Shown here: positions 1 to 5,222 of the stretch, piece after piece
Layout of the letters: each line of letters starts with the position of its first letter
Position numbering within the stretch: the first letter of the stretch is position 1
Virus record (IMG/VR): IMGVR_UViG_3300020191_000050
Span: 1 to 30,398 of that record
Source of the DNA: a virus
Reading direction: 5' to 3' (one strand)
DNA: 30,398 nucleotides
Made by a program: the position numbers and the translations under genes
The notes under the pieces: model-generated
What the model was told of the DNA's origin: nothing
Databases searched by the model: none
The model's input: only the letters and a program-made list of their open reading frames with translations

Positions 1-2
1 GC

Positions 3-155
3 AGACATTGCCAAACAATATACAAAGAAGAAGACGAAGGAAGGCACACCACACACGCCACATGGCACGAACCCGGTGAGGATATACCGTACTGCCCGGC
101 ATGCAATGAAAACGCAGAAGACAACCAAGAAACCAACCAACCAACAACCTACTAG
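3..155 (+). CDS. Partial zinc-ribbon-like small protein (C-terminal end)
   Basis: The reading frame is open from the left edge of the window to a TAG stop at 153-155, so only the last 50 residues are visible. They contain a His-Cys pair at the very start, then a Trp, then the segment YCPACN with a CxxC pair about 27 residues later. This is the pattern of a small zinc-ribbon protein whose first metal ligands lie at or before the window edge. The tail is Asn/Thr/Gln-rich. The next gene starts 8 nt downstream, so the two are probably co-transcribed. The family and function are not recognised. It could be a chance open frame, but the CxxC spacing and the close fit to the next start favour a real gene. 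Confidence 0.45.
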   Translation, partial: RHCQTIYKEEDEGRHTTHATWHEPGEDIPYCPACNENAEDNQETNQPTTY

Positions 156-163
156 GAACCAAC

Positions 164-805
164 ATGAAAACAATAGCACAATTCAACACACCAACCAAAG
201 CAACCAAAAACGGCAAACCCTACGAATTCAGTCTTTCGTACTATCGTAGAAGAGAAGCCCTAAACAACATCCTAAGCGCTTACTACCGAGCCACACCCGA
301 AACCATAAACGAGGGTTTGCATTGGTATAAAACCGCCAACCGATACGCCAAAGAGGTGAGCATTAAGACAGGCTACCCACTCAACACCGTATCCCAAGTT
401 ATTAGCGCCTTGAGCCCATCCGTCGAATGGAGCGTAAACAAAGCCCAAGCGCACACCATGATTAGCGCACACATGAAATCGGAGCCACTCGAAACCGTAA
501 CCGTAAGCACATACGACACGAATAAGGAAAAGGCATGGAGCATATGCGGAGGCACCGCAACAATAGAGCCCAAGAGCCTGAAAACGTACGCCTTTTGGCA
601 GAACATAACGTTGAAGCCCGAACGTGTAACCATAGACCGCCACATCCTAAGAACCCTATTTAAGAGAGCGCCAAAGTCACTAACCGCCAAACGATACAAA
701 GAAATAGAGCAGATATTTAGAACCGTATCAAGCGCTCTATACATTGAACCCTATCAATTGCAGGCGATAGTGTGGTTACAAGCTCTAAACGATAAAGAGG
801 CATAA
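164..805 (+). CDS. HhH-GPD/endonuclease III-fold-like phage protein, function unproven
   Basis: This encodes a 213-residue basic protein. Landmarks are SALSPSVEWSVNKAQA at about residues 81-96, NKEKAW around 120, a KTYAFWQNI segment near 140, and VTIDRHILRTL at about 155-165. Phage proteins with this order (an ALSP-W-N segment, an N-x-KA segment, K-x-xAFxxNI, then V-x-x-DRH) are related in my recollection to the helix-hairpin-helix DNA glycosylase fold. Asp158 would occupy the catalytic Asp position. A DNA repair or base-processing role is inferred, not shown. The ATG at 164 lacks a good Shine-Dalgarno sequence. The next gene begins 2 nt after the stop. The coding strand is strikingly T-poor and C-rich compared with genes beyond 1.5 kb. 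Confidence 0.6.
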   Translation: MKTIAQFNTPTKATKNGKPYEFSLSYYRRREALNNILSAYYRATPETINEGLHWYKTANRYAKEVSIKTGYPLNTVSQVISALSPSVEWSVNKAQAHTMISAHMKSEPLETVTVSTYDTNKEKAWSICGGTATIEPKSLKTYAFWQNITLKPERVTIDRHILRTLFKRAPKSLTAKRYKEIEQIFRTVSSALYIEPYQLQAIVWLQALNDKEA

Positions 806-807
806 GC

Positions 808-1038
808 GTGATAAGACCAAAGCCCAACAGCCTGAATGCGTTCCTGATATTCAATGACGTAAGTATCAAGGAGCTTGCGACCCAATCGGGAATTGAGCGC
901 ACCCGATTAGGAAAGTTAGCACAAGCCAATAGCGAAAGAGAGCTCAGATATTCAATGCGAGTAAGCGAGCTCGAAGCGCTACGGCAGATAATAGAAGGTG
1001 AGAAGCCGCAGTGGATAAACCCAACGATACCGCTCTAA
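808..1038 (+). CDS. Small helix-turn-helix protein
   Basis: This encodes a 76-residue protein starting at GTG, 2 nt after the preceding stop, which suggests translational coupling. Residues 17-40 (DVSIKELATQSGIERTRLGK) fit a Cro/CI-type helix-turn-helix: the ELATQSGI segment is helix 2 plus the turn and RTRLGKL is the recognition helix. The second half, with SELEALRQII, is a probable dimerisation or capping helix. It is likely a DNA-binding regulator, but its target is unknown. The palindromes about 360-415 nt downstream, in front of the morphogenesis operon, are possible targets by proximity only. A strong terminator follows about 110 nt after the stop, so this is the last gene of the left operon. 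Confidence 0.65.
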   Translation: MIRPKPNSLNAFLIFNDVSIKELATQSGIERTRLGKLAQANSERELRYSMRVSELEALRQIIEGEKPQWINPTIPL

Positions 1039-1147
1039 CCACCCACCCGAAAACCGTAAACACTTGACAGGCTCGAAACAAACCCCGCCCAAAAGAGGCA
1101 AAACAAACCCCCGCCCACCGAGGCAAACCCCGAGCCAACAAGCCAAG

Positions 1148-1178
1148 ACCCCCCCGATATTTCTCGGAGGGGTTTTTT
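1148..1178 (+). terminator. Rho-independent terminator of the left operon
   Basis: A stem of ACCCCCCCGA (1148-1157) pairs with TCGGAGGGGT (1164-1173) with one internal mismatch around a 6-nt loop, and is followed by a T-run at 1173-1178. It ends transcription of the zinc-ribbon-like, HhH-like and helix-turn-helix genes. Confidence 0.85.
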
Positions 1179-1393
1179 GGTGCCTCAGATTTTTTCCCTT
1201 GTAACGAGCGCCAATTTTTCCCCTACCCAATACACGACCACACCGCCCGAACGCCTCAGGAGGGCAGGCAGACCCCTCAAAAGAGATTTTTTGCGGTACC
1301 TGATGGCAGACCAAGACAGGGGTAGCCACCTTAAAAATGCTTAATATAGATATACACCACCCAACCCTCCGCATTTAATCAAATTTTCACGAC

Positions 1394-1453
1394 ACTTGTC
1401 AAGTATTTCGTGCCATACACTTGCCTTTTGTTGGAATTTTCACTAAGCTAGTG
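1394..1453 (+). promoter_or_regulatory. Two palindromes, candidate operator region of the packaging operon
   Basis: ACTTGTCAAGT at 1394-1404 is a perfect 5+1+5 inverted repeat. CACTAAGCTAGTG at 1441-1453 is a perfect 5+3+5 inverted repeat ending 25 nt before the ATG at 1479. Weak -35-like hexamers (TTGCCT, TTGGAA) lie between them, but their -10 partners are poor. Operators or activator sites for the main plus-strand operon are inferred from position and symmetry only. Confidence 0.35.
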
Positions 1454-1478
1454 TAAACACCATTATTACATCTACAAT

Positions 1479-1652
1479 ATGGCTTGGCACAAAAAAGAAC
1501 CTATTAGGTCAAGAGAAGACTTTAACAGTCAAATTAAACTTGTTTTGGAGTGTCTATTTAAGATACCGAGCATGTCTGATAAGCTACCTAACTACATCAT
1601 GAACCGTATAGAATCCATTATTGAGTATGCGAAAAAAGAAGGCTGGAACTGA
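1479..1652 (+). CDS. Small hypothetical protein before the small terminase
   Basis: This is a 57-residue ORF from the ATG at 1479 to a TGA at 1650-1652. It begins MAWHKKEPIRSREDF and ends with the helical, charged stretch IESIIEYAKKEGWN. It has no membrane segment and no recognised motif. Its end overlaps the start of the small terminase by 26 nt in another frame, a common layout for coupled phage genes. It is the first gene after the gene-free control region, so it would be the leader gene of the packaging operon. The upstream sequence lacks a Shine-Dalgarno motif, as for many genes here. Function is unknown. Confidence 0.5.
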   Translation: MAWHKKEPIRSREDFNSQIKLVLECLFKIPSMSDKLPNYIMNRIESIIEYAKKEGWN

Positions 1653-2202
1653 ATTTACAGCTTCTGAGAAGCTACAGATCCTTAACGATATAGAAGTGAT
1701 TGGGAACGTGTCTAAAGTGGCTGAAAAGTACAACGTCTCTCGACAGAGCATTTACAACTGGAAGAATGAGCTTACACAGATCGAGGAAGAGGTCAAACAG
1801 AATGAGAAGTTCGTGCAAGCCAGAGAGGGCTCAAAATTTGACGTAGAAGTCATCAAAGACATTGAGTCGTATAAACACTTGCTTCAACAGATTGGAACGC
1901 TTGAGGAGCGAAAACAGAGTATTGGTGCTGTTGTAGAGTATAACTTGATGAGGGTGATCCAGATGTTGGAGACGCACCCAGACTTGGCGGAGATTCATCC
2001 TAAAGATCTGAGTAAGATTATGACGGATCTAAACTCTGTTAGGAAGGATATGAACAATGAGCCAGCCATTATTGTTGAGTACAAGAACAGCTTTAAGACG
2101 AATGTGTTGCATGTTCTTACTGATTTCTTAGAGATAGAGCAGATGAAAGAGGTTGTTAAACGTATAGAGGCGATGGATGCAGACTTTGAGATTGTTAGCT
2201 AA
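1627..2202 (+). CDS. Terminase small subunit (probable)
   Basis: This encodes a 191-residue protein from the ATG at 1627. A TTG two codons upstream (1621) is also in frame but less likely. Residues 11-50 contain a helix-turn-helix: TASEKLQILNDIE, then VSKVAEKYNVSRQSIYNWKNEL, the arrangement seen in transposase-type and small-terminase DNA-binding domains. The rest is strongly helical and charged, suited to an oligomerisation core. Small terminase recognises the phage genome at the packaging site and hands it to the large subunit. The assignment rests on the helix-turn-helix, the size and the position directly before the large-terminase ATPase. A general helix-turn-helix regulator is the alternative. 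It ends 74 nt before the ATPase gene. Confidence 0.7.
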   Translation: MRKKKAGTEFTASEKLQILNDIEVIGNVSKVAEKYNVSRQSIYNWKNELTQIEEEVKQNEKFVQAREGSKFDVEVIKDIESYKHLLQQIGTLEERKQSIGAVVEYNLMRVIQMLETHPDLAEIHPKDLSKIMTDLNSVRKDMNNEPAIIVEYKNSFKTNVLHVLTDFLEIEQMKEVVKRIEAMDADFEIVS

Positions 2203-2211
2203 ACTTTTTTA

Positions 2212-2256
2212 TTGTACCTCACAAAACGCAGGGTACAAACGCTGTAAAAAACAGTG
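2212..2256 (+). promoter_or_regulatory. Two hairpins between the terminase genes
   Basis: TTGTACC (2212-2218) pairs with GGTACAA (2232-2238) around a 13-nt loop. CGCTGT (2240-2245) then pairs with ACAGTG (2251-2256), with one G-U pair, around an AAAAA loop. Neither is followed by a T-run, so termination is unlikely. They end 20 nt before the ATG of the ATPase gene, which has a good AAGGAG ribosome site, so control of mRNA stability or translation is possible. Confidence 0.35.
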
Positions 2257-2276
2257 TAAGCTGTGCAAGGAGCATT

Positions 2277-3092
2277 ATGGCTCCAAATAAGCCCAAAGAG
2301 ATTAGCTGGTCTGAGGCGTTGTTTAGTGTGATAGGGCACGAACCCCCTCCTGACTCATTAGAGCTTAGGAACTCGTTTATAGAGAATTGTTTAGCCGATC
2401 AAGACGGTAACAAAGTTAAACAAGCGGAGATACACATGACCATGCAGAAAGCCATCTTTGACTGGCAGAAGCAGGCAGACGCTAAAAAAGCCAGATTGAA
2501 TGGTCTGATACGAGCTCCTTACAACACAGGCAAGTCTCAGCAAGTACCTATTGGATTGTCAGCGTACCTTACTACGAGAAAGCACGAGCTAGAAACACTG
2601 ATTGTGTCAGCAGACGGTGGTATCTCTACTAAAAGGATATTGTCTTTAAGGTCTTTGTTTGATAGCGAGGTCTACAAGTACTGGTGCAGGGAGCACAACT
2701 TTAACCCGATAGAGTTAGACCGAACCGATACGGGCTCCACACAGCGGATCATTGCTAAGAGTCGTAACCGTACTGGTAACCCAACGTATGAGGCGTATGC
2801 GGTTCTAACGCAAACCACAGGTCAACGTGCTGGTGTTTTGATACTAGATGACGTTGCCAACGATGAGGATCGTATCTCTACAGCTCGTAGGGAAACCGTT
2901 TGGAACAAGGTATCCAACACATGGATTAAAAGGGTTCACGATAAAGGTATTGTTTTGAGTGTTTGTACCCCGTACCATCCAAATGACGCTAATAGTCGCT
3001 TAATGAAGTCTGGAATCTTTAATGTATTGCAGATTTCCGTAAAAGAAGATAAAACTGGATATAAGGTAGAAGAATGGAACAACCTAAAGTAG
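2277..3092 (+). CDS. Terminase large subunit, ATPase half (split gene)
   Basis: This encodes a 271-residue packaging ATPase domain that converts ATP hydrolysis into DNA translocation at the portal. The Walker A loop is APYNTGKSQ at residues 80-88, with Lys86 and Ser87 in the nucleotide-binding positions. Walker B is VLILDDV at about 187-193. The coupling motif is LSVCTPYHPND at about 227-237, the TP-H pattern usual in terminases. The protein stops soon after this, at the hinge where an intact large terminase continues into the nuclease domain. The nuclease half is encoded separately at 3415-4200, and a third gene lies between, overlapping this gene's end by 19 nt. The start is supported by AAGGAG upstream. 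Together the halves total 532 residues, a normal size for an unsplit protein, so nothing essential appears missing. Confidence 0.88.
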   Translation: MAPNKPKEISWSEALFSVIGHEPPPDSLELRNSFIENCLADQDGNKVKQAEIHMTMQKAIFDWQKQADAKKARLNGLIRAPYNTGKSQQVPIGLSAYLTTRKHELETLIVSADGGISTKRILSLRSLFDSEVYKYWCREHNFNPIELDRTDTGSTQRIIAKSRNRTGNPTYEAYAVLTQTTGQRAGVLILDDVANDEDRISTARRETVWNKVSNTWIKRVHDKGIVLSVCTPYHPNDANSRLMKSGIFNVLQISVKEDKTGYKVEEWNNLK

Positions 3093-3418
3093 TTATGTAC
3101 GCTCGCTTCTCTGCAGACGTTGAGCAAGAGCACATAGATGCCATAAAGCACGAAATGGATCTATTTTTAGATATGATAGACGCAAAACTTATGGCTCAGA
3201 AATGGGAGGTGCTAGACACATACGAAGAAAGCTCTGTTCTTGACTATGTGATAGACAAATGTATGAGGTATGGGTGGAGCATATTGACCTATGACATCAA
3301 GACGTTGCACCCATTTAAGGCTGGAGCCATATCCATTATTGAGGATGCTGCCGAAGATTCGGTTCCTATATTCTTTATAGATCCTGAAAGCGCCATGAAA
3401 TCAATATTCGGTATATGA
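3074..3418 (+). CDS. Serine-recombinase-like (resolvase-fold) protein inside the split terminase
   Basis: This encodes a 114-residue acidic protein. Residues 5-13 (KVVMYARFS) match the first strand of serine recombinases, which usually reads YxRVS and carries the nucleophile; Ser13 and Arg11 occupy those positions. KWEVLDTYEESS at about 43-54 fits the GWEIVEEYxDxGxSG strand, and WSILTYDIKTLHP followed by a helix and VPIFFID fits the strand-helix-strand holding the DRLSR motif. That second arginine cluster is replaced by KTLHP, and there is no DNA-binding domain, so recombinase activity is doubtful. The similarity is remote and judged by eye. The gene overlaps the ATPase half by 19 nt and the nuclease half by 4 nt (ATGA), so all three are translated as a coupled unit. 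A cofactor bridging the two halves and a degenerate mobile insert are both possible. Confidence 0.6.
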   Translation: MEQPKVVMYARFSADVEQEHIDAIKHEMDLFLDMIDAKLMAQKWEVLDTYEESSVLDYVIDKCMRYGWSILTYDIKTLHPFKAGAISIIEDAAEDSVPIFFIDPESAMKSIFGI

Positions 3419-4200
3419 GAGAGGCTGATAAGATATGGGAAATTCCCTTATGGGAAACAAACCACAGTAAACAACGTTTACTACAAGAGGAAGCGATGGA
3501 TTTCTTGTCTTATAAGCTCGGATACGAGATGAGCGAGGAAACCGATGACCCTGAACGTAAAGCATACAAACACTTTGATGGATATAATCACTACCCTGAC
3601 GGAAATCTCACAACAGACGATTATGATAGTAACCTTCCTGTTTGGCTATGTGCTGATTTTAACCGTAGCCCACATTGCTGGGCGCTCTTACAGGTCAAAA
3701 AAGCAAGAAATGGGCTTAAACAGTATATCATCTTTGATGAAATCTTCTCCAAAGAAGCACTCACAACCGAGCAAGCGCAAAAAGCAGTAGCTTTACTGCA
3801 AAAGTGGGGTATCTGGAAGGTTTTATTGTCTGGAGACAACACATCTAACCAGAAAAGTGGTAATTATGGTCGTGTAGGCAAGAATGACTGGGATTACGTG
3901 CGTGAAGTGTTTGATGAGAACGGTATTACTTATAAAAACGAGCTAGACGTACAAAACCCTAAGCGAAAGATACGTGTAGACAAGGTAAATAACGTTATAT
4001 ACGCTGGAACTAATGGTGAGCGCAGGCTTTTAGTCAATACGAGGTGTGAAAACGTCATAAAAGACTACATGTACTCCATAGTGAACGATAAAGGCTTAAA
4101 AATAGATAATGGAGACAGGGGTCACATGTCGGATGCCACAGATTACGCTATTTGGCGTAATGAGAAGGGGAACGCATCACCAATGTACGTGTTAAGGTAA
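3415..4200 (+). CDS. Terminase large subunit, nuclease half (split gene)
   Basis: This encodes a 261-residue RNase H-like nuclease domain that cuts concatemeric DNA at the start and end of packaging. It begins with the linker seen in intact terminases (IPLWETNHSKQRLL, about residues 10-23). The acidic metal ligands are visible: CADFN with Asp81, IIFDE with Glu109, LSGDN with Asp141, and HMSDATDYAIWR with Asp240 and Asp243 near the end. All acidic positions expected in the family appear present, so the half looks functional. It starts at an ATG overlapping the stop of the preceding gene (ATGA) and has no own Shine-Dalgarno site, so translation probably depends on reinitiation. Its end overlaps an opposite-strand gene by 9 nt. 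Confidence 0.85.
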   Translation: MREADKIWEIPLWETNHSKQRLLQEEAMDFLSYKLGYEMSEETDDPERKAYKHFDGYNHYPDGNLTTDDYDSNLPVWLCADFNRSPHCWALLQVKKARNGLKQYIIFDEIFSKEALTTEQAQKAVALLQKWGIWKVLLSGDNTSNQKSGNYGRVGKNDWDYVREVFDENGITYKNELDVQNPKRKIRVDKVNNVIYAGTNGERRLLVNTRCENVIKDYMYSIVNDKGLKIDNGDRGHMSDATDYAIWRNEKGNASPMYVLR

Positions 4201-4749
4201 AAAAATGTTAACGTCAGATCCGTACAAGACAACCTTTGTAGGCTGTAGCCTTTTTAGCTTAGGCTTTTTATACTTTTTTACTATGTTTCTAGCCTTAATA
4301 GGATGGTAAATAATAACCCTCTTGTCTGATAATAATAGGCAAGCGACAATATAGTCTGTTGGCAAAGGGTTAAAAACTAACGGATCATTCTTTTGGAAGC
4401 TCCAAGACAACTCAAAACTTTCCGCCTGATAGATGTGCTGAGACTTAATGTGCATTTTATACTCAACAGAATTGTGTACAGCAACAATATCAGCGTCATA
4501 AGACTTTTTAGATTTAGAGTAAACAGATATGTCTGGTTCCGTTACGTGTTCAAACTTGAGCTTATTCTTATAGTGATCGTATACAGCGTATTCAGCTATC
4601 TTTCCCCTGTATATATCTTTCTTTATTTTAGCAATATCAAGTTGACCACGACCCTTATACGTCTTTTTGTTGGTTCTATACACAGCCTCAACAAAGTCAA
4701 TACACTTCTTTTGGGTTTCTGGCTTTATTGTTACTTCTATCCATTTCAT
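4192..4749 (-). CDS. PD-(D/E)XK-like nuclease, opposite-strand insert
   Basis: This encodes a 185-residue basic protein and is the only minus-strand gene inside the head-tail operon. Visible motif elements are GKIAEYAVYDHY (residues 49-60, helix with Glu53), PDI (72-74), YDADI (84-88) and HIKSQ (100-104), followed by an aromatic SWSFQKNDPLVF segment. The order helix Glu, strand Asp, strand x-K-S-Q fits the PD-(D/E)XK nuclease fold, with His in the usual Glu/Gln position before the Lys. The gene meets the terminase nuclease gene tail to tail with a 9-nt overlap and is divergent from the next plus-strand gene. This looks like a later acquisition: a free-standing homing-type nuclease, or a nuclease acting on host or rival DNA. 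The fold is a moderate-confidence call and the role is inference. Confidence 0.6.
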   Translation of the reverse strand: MKWIEVTIKPETQKKCIDFVEAVYRTNKKTYKGRGQLDIAKIKKDIYRGKIAEYAVYDHYKNKLKFEHVTEPDISVYSKSKKSYDADIVAVHNSVEYKMHIKSQHIYQAESFELSWSFQKNDPLVFNPLPTDYIVACLLLSDKRVIIYHPIKARNIVKKYKKPKLKRLQPTKVVLYGSDVNIFLP

Positions 4750-4772
4750 GGATCTAATATAAATAACTTTAG

Positions 4773-4785
4773 TATTGAATCAAAC
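4773..4785 (+). promoter_or_regulatory. 13-bp motif TATTGAATCAAAC, candidate promoter or operator
   Basis: TATTGAATCAAAC lies 26 nt upstream of the ATG at 4812. The identical 13-mer occurs on the minus strand at 29823-29835, 30 nt upstream of the ssDNA-binding protein gene. TTGAAT within it could act as a -35 element. The position supports a transcription signal restarting expression after the opposite-strand nuclease gene. Confidence 0.45.
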
Positions 4786-4811
4786 CATAAATGATAGCTA
4801 TTTTCGTAACC

Positions 4812-5096
4812 ATGAAACGTAAAAAAGACTCAAGATTGGAACGAGCAGGTGTGTCTGGGTACAACAAACCCAAGCGTACACCCAATCACCCAACTAAGTC
4901 TCATGTTGTTGTAGCCAAGGAGGGCAACAAAATAAAGACGATACGTTTTGGTCAGCAAGGAGTGAGTGGAGCTGGTAAATCACCAAAAACAGAGTCTCAA
5001 AAAGCTAGACGCAAATCCTTTAAGGCTAGACACGCAAAAAACATAGCTAAAGGTAAGATGTCTGCTGCTTATTGGGCTGATAAAGTTAAGTGGTGA
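4812..5096 (+). CDS. Small basic conserved phage protein
   Basis: This encodes a 94-residue, strongly basic protein. I place the start at the ATG at 4812 (MKRKKDSRLERAG); the in-frame ATG at 4791 would add seven hydrophobic residues overlapping the presumed promoter. The C-terminal part (ARRKSFKARHAKNIAKGKMS, then AAYWADKVKW) is a signature I recognise from many environmental phages, where the gene sits between terminase and portal. Its function is not established to my knowledge; the charge suggests nucleic-acid binding during packaging or capsid assembly. It is followed by another small conserved gene and the portal, consistent with the usual order. Confidence 0.75.
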   Translation: MKRKKDSRLERAGVSGYNKPKRTPNHPTKSHVVVAKEGNKIKTIRFGQQGVSGAGKSPKTESQKARRKSFKARHAKNIAKGKMSAAYWADKVKW

Positions 5097-5102
5097 TTAC
5101 AT

Positions 5103-5222
5103 ATGCCTTTAAAACGTGGTTCGTCTGCAGATACTATTTCTAAAAACATTCGCCAACTCATAAAAGAAGGCTACACTCGTCAACAGGCAATAGCCATAGC
5201 ACTACAATACTCAAGAAAATGA
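5103..5222 (+). CDS. Very small conserved phage protein (MPLKxG family)
   Basis: This is a 39-residue ORF that begins MPLKRGSSADTISKNIRQLI and ends RQQAIAIALQYSRK. This pattern (MPLK-G-S, a helix with NI, then QA-AIAL) is widespread among phages and is often encoded next to the gene ending in the KMS-AAYW-KVKW signature, as here. The function is unknown. The stop overlaps the portal start as ATGA, so its translation is probably coupled to the portal. It is short, but the family match makes it credible. Confidence 0.75.
   Translation: MPLKRGSSADTISKNIRQLIKEGYTRQQAIAIALQYSRK

Larger units (their letters stand above)
1039..1478. other. Gene-free region between left operon and morphogenesis operon
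   Basis: These 440 nt hold no convincing gene on either strand. The left part is C-rich and nearly T-free, with repeated AAACCCCGCCC-like stretches up to the terminator at 1148-1178. The right part turns AT-rich and carries two short perfect palindromes (1394-1404 and 1441-1453) just before the first gene of the packaging cluster. The base-composition change lies inside this interval. It most likely contains the promoter for the packaging and head genes, but no textbook sigma-70 promoter stands out. Confidence 0.6.

Noticed and set aside
1148-1178. Attachment site core
   Set aside because: The symmetrical GC-rich stem with T-run is fully explained as a terminator, and there is no integrase.
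3074-3418. Intein or group I intron as the cause of the terminase split
   Set aside because: No splice-type residues (Cys/Ser start, His-Asn end) are present at the borders, the three frames differ, and 320-345 nt almost entirely filled with an ORF leaves little room for a group I intron core.
3074-3418. Functional integrase or resolvase making this a temperate phage
   Set aside because: Only the N-terminal catalytic fold is suggested, the second arginine motif is lost, there is no DNA-binding domain, and no repressor or attachment site was found.
4393-4794. Plus-strand ORF of 133 residues opposite the nuclease gene
   Set aside because: It is the complement of a motif-bearing minus-strand gene, rich in Leu/Tyr/Val typical of antisense frames, and overlaps the presumed promoter.
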